From the NCBI GenBank assembly GCA_036924085.1, contig JAVGWX010000004.1, positions 82,176,941 through 82,240,940 of the forward strand: a stretch of 64,000 nt of DNA, given 5' to 3'. This document shows positions 32,101 to 44,197 of this stretch, piece after piece. The notes below the pieces were generated by a model. It was not told where the DNA came from and searched no databases. It saw only the letters and a list, made by a program, of their open reading frames with translations. Numbering within the stretch: the first letter of the stretch is position 1; each line of letters starts with the position of its first letter. Source of the stretch: Ariolimax columbianus (taxonomy: Eukaryota > Mollusca > Gastropoda > Stylommatophora > Arionidae). Made by a program: the position numbers and the translations under genes.

Positions 32101-33040
32101 AGTTAAATGTCTATGGGACAAAAAATAAAAACTTTGAATAAACAGTATTAGTGTTCCTCACTATCTAAGTCTCCGTTTGCGTCACAATACTCAATGATAT
32201 TCTCGCTATTTGCGCCCCCAAATGGTGGCACTCTGTCATCAGAAGTGCTCGAATGATATCGATTTTCTCCTGTTAGAGGAACAATGGAAACTAAACTAGT
32301 CCCTATGGACAATGCGATATATTCTAGCCGCTTGGCGTTCTGTTAAAAGTAAATATTATTTTCGTTTGCTTCTCATGAATGGTAGTGCTGTGGTTATTAA
32401 ACTACTGTAATTGTTCCAGTTGATAAAAGAGATCTTGTGAAGTGTTAAATTGTTCGATTGTCAATATAGTTTGACAGTATTTCAAATGGTGAAACATGGA
32501 AGAGGACTCGAATTTTAAGAATGCCCACCACAAGAACGCTTGTTAGAGATAAGTTAGTATAAGTAGGCCAAAGGTGTGTAGCACGAGCGCGTGTCACATG
32601 ATTTGTTCTCGATTCACAGTTTCTTTTTGAACCCTCAGTTTTGAAAAAAAAACAGCACGTAATAACGAAATGTAAGCCAACTTGAGACATTTGTGTCAAA
32701 ACAAGAATGAAAGACTAAACAAGTCGTTTCAAAACAGAGTATTATACTTCTTTAAAATGGTTAACTGCTTGTAAATAAAGAAACAGGCTGATTGTTGGTC
32801 ATGTACTGTTAGAAACAGACAAGAGGGTGTGGAATAATAATGACTTTTGTTATATTAGTCCTTATCAGCTGGAAGTGTACCTTGATCGTCTTTTGAATGT
32901 TATTTCCTTTCTCTCTGTCAAGTCTACCATCGTCGGTGAAGACACTTCCCAGGGTCGTAAACTCCCGTACTTGTTTTAGGGTTTTGCCACCAGTGTCTGT
33001 TGACGGTTAATTGTTATAGTTTCTGGTAAGCAATCTGGTA
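32101..33040. other. no recognisable gene
   Basis: About 940 bp of unique, moderately AT-rich sequence. No coding motif seen on either strand. Confidence 0.45.
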
Positions 33041-33047
33041 TCAAGAT

Positions 33048-33420
33048 GCTGAGCTGCAGTTGTCAGCGACCCATAGCTGACTGCTTGCGCCAGGGCCACA
33101 AAGCGGCCTAGACTCTTCTATACCTCCACTCGGATAACAGCCTGCAACAGAGCAGACTGGCTAAGTAGAAGGGATAAAAGAGGGAAGGTTAACCCAGTAC
33201 TAAAAAATGCCTGTTGAAGTCGGATGTGTCGGATCGAAAGGTGCAAATATCACAGTCAAGTTGTAAAATACGACACAACGCATTCCGTTCCCCGACTACA
33301 TCATGCTGCTTGCAAAGCCATTTTGAAGTCTTGGAGATTGAGAACGAACGAAGAAGAAGAAGAAGAAGAAGAAGAAGAAGAAGAAGAAGAAGAAGAAGAA
33401 GAAGAAGAAGAAGAAGAAGG
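33048..33420 (+). repeat. SINE-A, full-length, with (GAA)n tail
   Basis: Head ATCAAGATGCTGAGCTGCAG, middle CGGATAACAGCCTGCAACAG, body GAAGTCGGATGTGTCGGATC, end GAGATTGAGAACGAACG and about 24 GAA triplets. It shows the complete element in the sense orientation. The GGTAGCGGGA part of the terminus is deleted in this copy. Confidence 0.9.
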
Positions 33421-33424
33421 CAGC

Positions 33425-33620
33425 TTAATCTAATGATATACGGCAGTGAATCTTGGACAACCAAAGATCAAGTAAAAAGATCACTAGAGGCGACGGATAT
33501 ATGGTTCTACATAAGAATGTGAAGAATTCCATGGACTACAAAGAAGACTAATGATGCAGCTCTACAGAGAAGAGAGATAGAATATGACAGAGAAAGAATT
33601 ATACATTTTTAAAGTGGATG
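33425..33620 (+). pseudogene. LINE C-terminal fragment
   Basis: Translation LMIYGSESWTTKDQVKRSLE, ATDIWFYIRM, stop, RIPWTTKKTNDAALQ. The YGSESWTxxxxxxxxxEAxxxWxxRxxxRIPW motif is the post-RT region of RTE-like LINEs. A single stop in an otherwise readable stretch. Confidence 0.65.
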
Positions 33621-33784
33621 TCCACAATTTTCAAAAGGAAATGAGTGAATTATATAAAGTGAATGCCCAAAATCAGGCAATCGAAAAACAGTTGCCTGCG
33701 ATGTCTGTTAGGATTGAAATAGTATTACAAGGATACTAATATCGACCTGTACATGCTTTCCAAAGTAGTTGTGTGTCTCTCTCC

Positions 33785-34495
33785 ATACAGGGTGTTGTGA
33801 TGGAGGGAGTTGGTGATGGAGGAAGTTGGTGGTGGAGGGAGTTGTTGGTGGAGGGGGTTGGTGGTGGAGAGGGTTGGTGGTGGATAGGGTTGGTGAAGGA
33901 GGGGGTTGGTGATGGAGGGGGTTGGTGATGGAGGGAGTTGGTGATGGAGGGAGTTAGTGATGGAGGGGGTTGGTGATGGATGATGTTGGTGATGGAGGGA
34001 GTTGGTGGTGGATAGGGTTAGCAGTGGAGAGGTTTGGTGGTGAAAGGGGTTGGTGATGGAGGAGTTGGTGTTAGTGATGGTGAGAGTTGGTGATGGGGGG
34101 TGTAGGTGGTTAAGGGGGGTTGTGATGGAGTGGGCTGCTGTTGGAGGTTGTTGGTTATGGAGGGGTTTGGGGGTAATAGTGTTTTTGTGTCTCCATACAG
34201 GTTGTTGGTGATGGAGGGGTTGGGGTTGGTGATGGAGGGGATTGGTGATGGAGGGGATTGGTGATGGAGAGGATTGTGATGGAGGGGGTTGGTGATGGAG
34301 AGGTTTGCTGGTAGTGGTGGTTTTGTGTCTCCATACTGGCTGTTGGTGATGAAGGGGGTTGGTGATTGAGGGTTTTGCTGGCAGTGGTGGTTTTGTGTCT
34401 CCATACTGGATGTTGGTGATGTAGGGTGTTGGTGATGGAGGGGGTTGGTGATAGAGGGGGTTGGTGATAGAGGGGGTTGGTGATGGAAGGAGTGC
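33785..34495. repeat. GTTGGTGATGGAGGG minisatellite with larger repeats
   Basis: Mostly 15-bp units (GTTGGTGATGGAGGG and GTGGTGG variants) with a superimposed block GCTGGYAGTGGTGGTTTTGT GTCTCCATACTG, seen near 34308, 34378 and, more diverged, 34160. Strong G/T strand bias. Confidence 0.93.
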
Positions 34496-34889
34496 GTGTC
34501 AGTATCTACTTCCGATATCCTGACAAGGATGGCAGTCCAGAACCTGGTGTTTTACATTGTCCTGTTGTCTGTTTGCAGTTCTTGTGGTCACAATGTCTGT
34601 GAGGTTATTCAATTGTGCATGACGTGCTTGCAGCTTGAAAATAGTTCTCCGATCCTCCAGATTCCCATTTTTAAAAATCTTTCTTTGGGAGTGCGTTGAG
34701 ACATATCTAAATTTAGAGCTCTTTCCATTACACCAATGGCTCATCAGTCCATCCATTGTTGCATGTAGTTGTTGTAGATTATGTTGTACTATTTTTGTGG
34801 GGGTTGTGGAGATGTTGGGTTGTACCTTTTTTAACTTATGATTTTACTTATGCCAGTTTATCAGCACTTTCAATGTCTCTATTGCCTGA
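34496..34889. other. no recognisable gene
   Basis: Unique sequence. No motif recognised. Confidence 0.4.
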
Positions 34890-35615
34890 ATGGTCTCATA
34901 TTGTTGATAATACTAGAAGAGGAAGGCTCGTATGCCTTGGTCATGACAACCGTCCAGGATCGTGTTAATAGATGAGAAAGCTGCCCAACTCGAGCGGCGA
35001 CCTCTTGTCAATTCTGATTCCAGGTTATTCTCCACATTTAGAAGAATTCCAAGATAAATGTACTAATTGACATCCTCTAATTGTACCTCGCCAAGGAAGA
35101 CTGGATCACTATTGGCGAAGCGATTGCGCAACACTTTGGTCTTTGAGACATTCATTTCCAAACCCGCTTTCTTGCCCTCTCCATCGAGTAGCTGCATAAT
35201 TTAGTTGACTTCTGCTGCTGACTCTATGTTGAGCACTATGTCATCGGCAAATCGAAAGTGATTGAGGAGTCTGCCGCCAATAAGGATACCAAAGGTGTTC
35301 CAGTTGCATCGGCCAGTAACTGATTCCAAACATGCAGAGAACAGGTTCGGTGAGATAGGATCACCCTGGCGGACTCCCTTTTGAATTAGGATTTCTAATA
35401 ATGCTTGGAATTCTGCATCGAAGTTTGAAAAGAATGATATATACGCTTCGCAAAGTTTATTCGTTGTTTTGCTTGGAATATGTAAAAGCCATTTATTATG
35501 TTTACGATAGCATTAAAGCCATCCGTGTTTGCACGGATTCTCCAGTTTCAAGAGCGCAGTTTTAATAAGAAGTGGTCGGTTGATTCGTAGGTCATACGAG
35601 CGGTTTATTTGAAGA
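34890..35615 (-). pseudogene. LINE reverse transcriptase fragment
   Basis: Minus-strand translation gives IQKGVRQGDPISPNLFSACL (RT motif B region), RLLNHFRFADDIVL (motif C with intact FADD), EGKKAGLEMNVSKTKVLRN and YLGILLNVENNLESELTRG. It has several stops (for example VN-stop-IMQ) but the palm core is clear. It lies head to head with the plus-strand RTE-like element that starts at about 35620. Confidence 0.75.
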
Positions 35616-35619
35616 CGTG

Positions 35620-36826
35620 AGCGTTGCAGAACCATGTATGGAGATAGCCCAAATCGCTCAGTTACAATCCTACCAAAGGAAGAGAAAGAACCTGAACCAA
35701 CATTGGAAGAAGTACGCTCTGCAATTAAAAGTCTGAAAAAGGGAAAGTCCCCAGGATGCGATGATATCCCAGCAGAACTAATACAGGCAGGAGGGGAGGC
35801 ATGTGCTTGAGTCTATCACAAGCTGTGTAAACAGATATGGCACAGTGCAGCGTGGCCAGAAGCATGGAAGAAATCAATTTATATTCCTCTCCCAAAAAAA
35901 GGCAACCTGAAGCTGTGCACGAACTACCGAACTATCGCATTGATCAGCCATGCTAGCAAGATACTCTTGCGAATCCTGTTAAGAAGGATAGAGAAAAGGT
36001 TTGAATCTGAAATTCACGTAGTCCAGGCAGGTTTTAGGAAAGACAGGGATCCGGGACCCCATATTCAATTTAAGGAATATCTATGAAAAATGTAGAGAGT
36101 TTAATGTGGACCTGTACACATGTTTTATTGATTACACTAAGGCCTTCGACACGGTAAAACATCAAAATATGTGGAGAATCATGGGGTAAATGGGGTTTCC
36201 TTGGCACATAGTTCATCTCATTGAAACATTATACCAAGATCAACAAGCCGCTGTCCGAGTATCTGGGCAAACATCGGATTGGTTTGAGGTACAAAAGGGG
36301 GTACAACATATATGCGGAATGTATAATGAGAAATGTTCGAGAAGATGTGAACATTGAAAGTTTCGACCCATTTACGATTGGTGGGTACGAGATTCCAGAG
36401 TTACGATACGCAGATGACACAGTGATACTTTCAAGAAGTGCAGAAGGGCTAGAGCAACTACTTTCAGCCGTTAATGGACATAGTAAAAATTAAAACCTGT
36501 TCATAAACATAAATAAAACAAAGATAATGACCAGCGACAAAACACAATGTCAACATAAATTTACAGTGGGTGGTGAGGAAATAGATCAGGTCACACATTT
36601 TGAATATCTGGGCTCCAGAATTGACAAAAATGGCGACTGCTCGAAAGAAATCAGAAGAAGACTAGCTATGGCAATGCAGAGAGTGAACAGCCTGAAGAAA
36701 TTATGGCTGGGCACCAAAAAAATGATAAAAGTAAGTCTTGAGAGCCTGTGTTTTTCATGTGGCAGCTTATGGCTGTAAATCATGGACGATTACCAAAGCA
36801 TCTAGAAAAATAATCGAATCCTTCGA
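35620..36826 (+). pseudogene. RTE-like LINE, 5' part (outer element of a nest)
   Basis: Translation: EEVRSAIKSLKKGKSPGCDD (RT motif 1 region), EAWKKSIYIPLPKKGNLKLC, NYRTIALISHASKILLRILL, VVQAGFRKDR, then past frameshifts FIDYTKAFDTVKHQNMWRIM (motif A) and ELRYADDTVILSRSAEGLEQ (motif C, YADD intact), EYLGSRIDKNGDCSKEIRRR. It would copy its own RNA by target-primed reverse transcription. Stops (TGA after GGEACA, among others) and frameshifts make it dead. It is cut at 36826 by another LINE and resumes at 38550. Confidence 0.82.
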
Positions 36827-38549
36827 ATATACCAAGAAGAGTCCACAGCTCAATGTTTGCAGACGCTCTGGCTATGTAGACCTCTGAAAAGAATCTCACC
36901 ATAGCAAGTAATCGGATGCAGCAGGCCCCAACATCGCTGGAAGAGTGGGCGAACTCATGGCTGGTCAAAATAAATGAGGAAAAAACAACATGTACGATAT
37001 TCTCGCTTTCAAACAAACCCCAAAACACCAAAATAAGTCTTAACGGCAAGTATCTGCGGCCAAACGACAACCCAAACTACCTGGGAGTCACATTTGATCG
37101 GCGCATGACATGGAAAAGTAAGATCGAGAGAAACCGAATGAGAGCCAGAGAAAGAATGGCAATCATGAGGAAACTTGCTGGCACAAGCTGGGGAGCAGAC
37201 GAAGGCATACTAAAGAAACTGTACACTGGAAGAGTGAGACCAGTTCTCGAGTATGGCATTGCGGCATGGACAACAGCAGCAAAGGCGAACTTCGATAAAG
37301 TTAACAAACTTCAAAACCAAGCCATGAGAGTTATAACAGGAGGCATGAAGTCAACGCCAATTGTAGAACTTGAAAAGATTACAAATCTGCAATCCATGAC
37401 CGACAGAAGAGACTGCAGAGCCCAGCAGCAAGCAGAGAAACTCAGAAGACTGACAGACCATACAATGCATAAGAGACTAAATAATTTGGGAAATGGGAAA
37501 CTAAAGCGGAGAAACTTAGCAGAAATAGCCAAAGCAAAGATGAGCGAAGACCTTATGAACGCATTAACAACACCAAAGCCCATCCCTACTGTACGCAAAC
37601 CTACCTGGAGGCAGCATATATTTCCAGAGGTGATAGAAAATATACCAGGTATTGGAAACAAGAACAGCCCGACTGAAAAAGAAAGAAGAGACATGACCCT
37701 GAGATATATAACGAAAAACTACCCAAGCATGGACTGGACCCATGCATACACCGACGGCTCTGTAACAAACACAACACAGAACGGAGGGACAGGGATATTC
37801 CTGAGCCTATCAAATGGTAGAAAAACAACACTATCAGTGACAACTGGAAAATACTCAAGCAATTTCAGAGCGGAGGCAGAGGCACTGAGGGCTGCAGTAG
37901 AAGAAATGGTGACATGCAAAATAAATGAAAGCCATATAGTCCTGTTTATAGATGCTCTGGCCGTAGTCACAGCACTAAAAAGCCAGAAAAATACTGAACT
38001 TGATGATTAAAGAGCAGCACTCTGTCAACTATGCCAGCAGTCCGCACCAAAAAGAGTAGTGGTACAGTGGGTTCCATCCCACTGTAACATCCAAGGCAAC
38101 GAGGAGGCAGACAGACTGGCAAAAGAAGGCGCAAGACTACCACAACCAGATACTAGTGTGACATACGAAGAGTCAAAAGGGCTTATTAGAGCTAGATACA
38201 TGACAAAATGGGAAACAGAACATACTGGCTACACAACAAACGATGCCTATTACCAGTTGAACAGAAGAGAGCAGGTCGTGGTCTTCAGACTTCGCACTGG
38301 CCACAATAGACTGAGGTACCACCTATTCAACAAATTGAAGATAGGTGGCACTGACGAATGCATGTGCGGTACTGGGAAAATGACCGCTGAACATCTGCTG
38401 CAAAACTGCCCGACATACGAGGATGAGAGAAAGCAGATGTGGCCATCACCAGTGGCAACACTAGACAAGCTCTATGGCAGTGTCGACAGCCTCAGAATGA
38501 CCGCTGATTTTTTCGAAAAAATAAAGGTTGACGTCTGACAGCGTACGAA
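36827..38549 (+). pseudogene. RNase H-type LINE inserted in the RTE-like LINE
   Basis: 5'-truncated inside the reverse transcriptase: the first readable motif is MFADALAM followed by TAG, where an active copy would be FADDLAMW, so the catalytic second Asp and the next Trp are lost. A long frame (36916-38010) follows with LVKINEEKTTCTIFSLSNKP, YLGVTFDRRMTWKSKI, VRPVLEYGIAAWTTAAKANF, then an RNase H domain: YTDGSVTNTTQNGGTGIFLS, NFRAEAEALRAAVEEMV, FIDALAVVTALKS. A single TAA (38008-38010, Leu in the copy at 47.3 kb) separates it from WVPSHCNIQGNEEADRLAKE and a CMCGTGKMTAEHLLQNCPTY knuckle, ending at 38538. The RNase H active-site acids are all present. Confidence 0.9.
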
Positions 38550-38883
38550 GAATCCTTCGAGTCAAAATGTTACAGAAATATCCTCAGAATACCCTGGACA
38601 GAGAAAAAAACAAATGCAGACACTCGGCAAGAGTTGAGCATAGAAGAGAACTGGTTTATCAATTCCATTTTGGCTAGAAAATGCAAGTACTTTGGTCACG
38701 TCAAGAGACACAATAGTCTTGAGAGAACGGTGATGGAAGGTATGGTGCCAGGCAAAAGAGGAAGGGGTAGACCAAGAAGACGATGGCACCAAGATATCCA
38801 GGAATGCCTAAGTATGACTGTGGCGGAGGCTGGTGTTTTGACTGTGATGGGAGCGACGTTCTACAAAGGACATGCTACATGAT
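38550..38883 (+). pseudogene. RTE-like LINE, 3' part (outer element resumes)
   Basis: After the duplicated GAATCCTTCGA (36816-36826 and 38550-38560) the frame reads ESKCYRNILRIPWTEKKTNA, ILARKCKYFGHVKRHNSLER, MVPGKRGRGRPRRRWHQDIQ and ends with GHAT and TGA at 38880-38882, followed by a short TGATGATGAG. This is the expected C-terminus of the element begun at 35620. Confidence 0.85.
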
Positions 38884-39299
38884 GATGAGCGTTGCATTTG
38901 GTGGGCAGTTGACATCTTTTCTAGGTCTTCTCTCTCTCTCGACCGCAATCCTAAGCAGTATGTTCCGGTGAAGATGCGAGACACAGGGACAGACCTCGGC
39001 ACACTTGTAGACGTAAAGTAGAGCCAAACCAAAAAGTCGTAAATCCATTGTGGACAATTTTGGCTTTGGATAGAAAGGCTTGACTACTATTTGTTGAAGA
39101 CATATGCTCCGCCAGTGTTGAAGGGTTTTGATTGATGTGTCTTCCCGAAACGAAGTGATTTCTGTTTTTGCTGAACATAATGTAACCTCTTTCATATTTG
39201 AAGCGAGTCCCAACACTTATACAACGTGTCTGTGCTGGAGAAATCGGTCAACTCCTCCTCCCTGCCGGCATTCATGCCGGATTCCCTCAGTCACCAGGC
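38884..39299. other. no recognisable gene
   Basis: Unique sequence. A CCGGCATTCATGCCGG hairpin lies at about 39264-39279. Confidence 0.4.
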
Positions 39300-39400
39300 A
39301 TGCTGACACGTGACCGAGCCGGGCCGGATACTAAATATATCCCGGCTTGTCATTGGCCCTTCCTCTTATCTGTCAGCTCAAAGCTCTTGTGACGTCAAAA
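39300..39400 (+). promoter_or_regulatory. candidate promoter-like motif cluster
   Basis: Within 100 bp are an E-box CACGTG (about 39307), an AT-rich CTAAATATA (39331), an inverted CCAAT (ATTGG, about 39352) and a perfect CRE TGACGTCA (39390-39397), in a locally CpG-richer stretch. A strong donor-like GATG/GTAAGT follows at about 39987. It could be a first noncoding exon of the kinase gene 14 kb downstream, or chance. There is no direct evidence of transcription. Confidence 0.18.
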
Positions 39401-41204
39401 CAGGTTGGCCAAGCTCGTCTGGATATCTGGAAATGGTGCATAATTAAATACTAACGGGAACAAAATATTATGCTTTGTAAAATGTTAGTTGTTATATCAT
39501 TTATGATAATTAAAGTATGTTCATAATAGCGCTATTGAAATACATGGTGTGATAATATTTATACATAATTGCTATTACATTTGTTGCAAACCGAATGTAT
39601 GGGAGGCTTCAGTGAGACTGAATATCTATAATGACTAAAATACAAGCTATATTAACACATTGTTTTAAATTACACATTTAATATGAATTATACTATTCTC
39701 GTATAAAACTATTTTTTAACCGTACATATATTTTTAAATATACACATATCCTTATATGTGCTGTAGAAAACAAGTAATCCCTTCGAACAAACACAGTACT
39801 CCTCGTCGATCCCCCTTCAAGGCAGACAGACATGTTGCAGTGGTAAAATATTTTGGCTCAAGTTAGAGCCCATTTTTCGGGGTTTATGGACACAGTTCGT
39901 ATTATTTCTGTTCTATGAACTTAGGGTCTTGTATTTTTAACAGTAAACGAAACAAAGGAACGGATATTTTAACTTCTACAAGTGATGGTAAGTTCAATGC
40001 GACGAAATCTATTTTTCTTGTTTGCTTTTCCAGGTCCTTGGTTGCTTATGGCCGCTTAGGTCAGGGCCACAGCCAGCTTCATAGAGCTTGTCGTGGCTTT
40101 GTCCTTACCCTATCAGATGTCCAGCGAACTAATAAATATTGTAGCTAGTACGGAATTCATTTGTACGCAGTATTATTTGTGTTTAATAATGTTATTGATT
40201 TTGTCTGTGAAGCTTGATATTGCGTTTGATACCCCGCCTTCCAGACTAATAATACTAAATATTTCTAAAATAATGATTAAATTAATTCAGACAGGACATG
40301 ACAACCTCCAGTGTTGTCACATTGACATTCCTGTCAGTGTCCATTCACGCTAATATCATTAATACTAATTAACTAAATGACAGCTACATTTTTGACGTTT
40401 TCGTTGATAGTTAGTCTGGTCTCTGAACACTGACTCAGGCAGGTAATGGGGGTCTAGTGTTGACAATTTCCAACCAAAGACCGACGGCTTGCTGAGTTTT
40501 TCTAATTAATTGAATTGTGGGGGCACACCATATTTACATTGCATAATAAAATACATTTATCTTTTTTGTGATCTTCAGGGAAAGTGATTTTTTTCTATCA
40601 TTTATTCCCGCATTTATCTAATTCATTGTGCCTTCGACCACACCCATAAAGACGACTTAGTACTAGTCGTCGACTAGTACTAACATTCAGCTGAGTTGGC
40701 TTTGCCTTTTCAGACTTTTTTGTCATTTGTGAATCTGAATGTTAGAGTTTTAAAACCCTTTTAACCCTGTTTTTTACTGTTAGTCGACCCAGGTGTTTTG
40801 TTATTATTAATTCTGGCTATGTAGCACACGATATGAACATTAGACGGTCTACAAAATATTGCCAACAAATGCAACATGCATATTAACTGGTTTCCTAATC
40901 ACATATAAAGTATTTTAACATTCTTCATAGAATCGACATAGTATGATAGTTTTTGGTCGCTGAGTGATTTGCATTATTTCCAGATCATATTACTCTGTGA
41001 TTCCATTGTAGGTTTCTGAGGTGTCAGTCCAGCTGTGACTTTATAATAATAATGAAGGGCAGGCACAATGAGAAACATAGTATGGGAATACATGTAGAGC
41101 TGACTTCTCATGGATATGTTGAACATGAACTGTTATGTGGTATTGTGATTTATTTTTCTTGATGTGGAAGACTAACGTCTGATCAGGCAAAATATACTGA
41201 TCAG
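39401..41204. other. AT-rich sequence, no recognisable gene
   Basis: Sparse in repeats compared with the rest of the window. The only structures noted are a perfect palindrome at 40657-40683 and the donor-like site near 39987. Confidence 0.45.
40657..40683. repeat. perfect palindrome, 13-bp arms
   Basis: TTAGTACTAGTCG, one central T, then CGACTAGTACTAA. No mismatch in either arm. Confidence 0.9.
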
Positions 41205-41440
41205 TCATATTAGTCAGGGTCAGACAAAACATACTGGCCAAGACCCCTGGAAATGGGCTGTTTTCATGGTAGCCTGGCTAACAAGGTGAGGGATCGACAT
41301 GATCCCTGCAGTACAAAATGACATGCAGATGAAGCTAACCATAGCACAACCACCTGGAGAACTCTGGTCCACCTTCACTTAACTTCCTTTTTAGGGCCCA
41401 CAAAAGGGTAACTTACTCATTGTGGGCATTCACAAACAAT
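41205..41440 (+). repeat. family E, sense copy
   Basis: TCAGGGTCAGACAAAACATA, CCTGGAAATGGGCTGTTTTC, GATGAAGCTAACCATAGCAC and GGGTAACTTACTCATTGTGG, ending CACAAACAA. It is the forward version of the copies at 9664 and 57675. Confidence 0.75.
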
Positions 41441-41636
41441 TTTTCTTGATATAGTTACTTCACTTTAGCATGGGGTATAAAGGTCCTCTTTGCTTTAGCT
41501 TGTTGTTTATAGTCTGTATGCTATACAGTGTACATGATGTGGTAGCCTCTCCCATGCTAGTCACTCTTAGTCTTACAACAGGAGAAATATAATACCAAGG
41601 AATGGACACAGGTGTGCACATATGATTCAGCAGAGG

Positions 41637-41995
41637 GGGCAGGTCGAAATGGGGGAGGAGGCATATTCATAAGACACAAAAATGGAAATATAACAGAAGA
41701 GGCCCTTCCAACAGGAAAGTCGTCCACAAACCTCAGAGCAGAATCTATGGCCTTCCTGTGAGCTCTGAGAACAGAAAGGCAACCACCAGCAAAAGTAACT
41801 ATTCACAGACTGCAGAGTACTATTACAGAAAATACAAAAAAATAAACAGAGTATCACTGTTATCAGAGATCTGAGCAGAACTAGGAAAACTCCAGAGATC
41901 CTCAACAATATTGCTCCCATTGCGGAATCGTGGGAAATGAGAGAGCTGACGCTCTATCAAAAGATGGCAGCAAAAAGACACAATTTAATCATCTG
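41637..41995 (+). pseudogene. LINE RNase H remnant (RH-2 type), third copy
   Basis: GGTCGAAATGGGGGAGGAGG CATATTCATAAGACACAAAA is the intact form of the site into which SINE-C inserted at 24960. It continues through ACAGGAAAGTCGTCCACAAA (TGKSSTNLRAES) to a GNERADALSKDGSK end near 41975. It breaks off before the C-terminal knuckle. Confidence 0.75.
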
Positions 41996-43404
41996 CATAT
42001 AGTTCACCTCCACATTTGCTATCACTTTTTGTTGTTGTGGTATTCAGCTGACAGAATTCTATTACTTGGTGTCTTTCTTTTAATGAGTTACTTTTGTCTC
42101 CTGAATGACTAGGGTTTGATTCCACATTGTCTAATACAGGCATACTGGCTTATCAACGCTTTGTTGCTTAGCTGACTGTTTGTTATAATCACACCCTGTA
42201 CAATCAGCAACATGCCTTGCTTAACCGATTTACTTCATCATGTTTCACAGGCGACTGCTTAAGTCTTCTTTCAATCAAATGTCACTCTAATTAGTCTAAT
42301 TAGTCTTTTAATAGAAATTTCTAAAATTTGTCATAATACATCATATTATAGTGTGTTATTTATTCTCTTGCACACTTTTGCAAGTGATATATAATTAATT
42401 AGGTCTATTTACTCTTTTCAGTTGCCAAAATGCTTTTGCAAGCCAAATATAGGTTATGCTTTGCTATTCAGCGATGTTTGCTAATAGACAGTGCTCTGGT
42501 CCATAACCTGTATGATAAGCAGAGTAGGCCTGCATTTAATTCTTTTCTGTAGTTCACTGTATATGTCTTCAACATGCAAAAACATTTGTCTCTGCAATTG
42601 TTGCTTTTACTTTGTTATAATATGAAAGAGTACAAAAGATGAAAGGAGCTTTAAATTAATTGCTAAATTTATGAAATTCTAACAAAATTAAGCCCAACGC
42701 AAAAAATAAAAATCATCAATTTCAATGTAAAATTCTTCTTGTTATATTTTTCTAAAACATAAATGCTTGCACAGAGTTTAAGGATTGAAATGGTATTAAA
42801 TTACTAATGTGGAACTGCTGGATAGAACTAGATAGATAAGATAATAAAAGCATATCAGGTGAAGAGAAGACACTGACATTAGGTATAGCACACAAATATG
42901 GAAACCAGCTGATTGCATTACATGGCAGGTTTTTATTGATTCGATAATGTGAAAAATAAATGATCTAGAACATGTCTCCATTAATTTTTATTTGTGGACT
43001 ACATAATATATTTTACACATTTTCATGGGCCCAAATTTTTTTTATAAATCATTGAAAATAATAATAAAAATTTTTTTGTGGCAATCAGCATATGATTCGG
43101 GGTGAAGAAATGTAACAATTGCAAAGGAAGACAGTGGCGTATACATATTTTCAAGAAACAAAAACTCATATTTACTTTAGGCTAGCAATTGGAGATGTAG
43201 AGTTTTGCACAAAAATAACGATGGAAAAGACGAAATTGCTTTTTTAATTTAAAAATAATTCTGAACTGAGATTTTAGTTTTGAGGTGTCAATTATTATAA
43301 CAAACTTCAACTGCTCATCAGATACATTTGCTCGATAGCCAGTTTTGACATACTTCATTCTGGAAAATATTTGCATACACAGGTATGTTGTTGTACAGCA
43401 TGTC
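41996..43404. other. AT-rich sequence, no recognisable gene
   Basis: About 1.4 kb without coding motif or identifiable repeat family. Confidence 0.45.
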
Positions 43405-43407
43405 TTT

Positions 43408-43560
43408 CTCTTCTTCTGCGTTTGTCTCAAACTCCCGCAACCATGCCCTGAACACAGCTTTCCAAGTAGCAGAATGTAGTCCGGAGAACAGTAGTTAGTT
43501 TGCAGTTTGATTGCGATATTTGCAGCTTTCTGTCTGACACATCTGTCTTCGACATTATAC
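43408..43560 (-). repeat. SINE-A, 3' part
   Basis: TCTTCTTCTGCGTTTGTCTC AAACTCCCGC ... AGAATGTAGTCCGGAGAACA ... GACACATCTGTCTTCGAC. Diverged. Confidence 0.8.
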
Positions 43561-43589
43561 AGTATGTCAAAACCAGCTATCGAGCAAAT

Positions 43590-44015
43590 TTATAGGGGGA
43601 CTCTGGTCTCGAGATATCTGCCTTGGTTGTCGGAGGCCGCATGTTAAAAAAAACGGTGGAGAACGGGATTTTTTCACATGGGTCTTGTAAAATTCCCCTG
43701 ATCTCTGGGTAGTGTGATCGGACTCTGTGTTTAGTGTCGAGAGTGTTACAAATCCCTTGGCAGTTGGAAATAAAAAAGTGTAGGCTTAACGGGGGGTGTC
43801 CGGGCAAAATTCAAGTTTAAAATCTACTCAAGTAATTTGTACCTTTCCCCATGTGGTTTGCTAAGAGCAGCTATAGATGGCACCTAACAGACTGTGGGTC
43901 TACTTAGCTCTAGAGTTTGTCTATAAAGATGGACTCGCACATCGGTTAAACCATCCTCCAAGAAACTGGTAGTATGCAGACTCTGTAGAGTTTTCTAAAC
44001 CAGTATAAAGACGTT
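43590..44015 (+). repeat. SINE-D, second full copy
   Basis: Aligns along its whole length with 30356-30800, including TCCCCTGATCTCTGGGTAGT, AAATCCCTTGGCAGTTGGAA, AGAGCAGCTATAGATGGCAC and the tail GACTCTGTAGAGTTTTCTAA ACCAGTATAAAGACGTTA. Confidence 0.85.
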
Positions 44016-44197
44016 ATGTTATCTGATTGGCATTTGACACAAAGCCACAAGCAAATCACTTAAAATTTGTAAAATTGTAAAAAATGGACTAGGATTTCGT
44101 TCTTCATACTTCTTTCAGCACGTCATCTGATTAAAGATCAATAATTTTCATTTGAAACTGACAGGCGAGTGCTTCATGTTGAAGCTATTATAAAATT

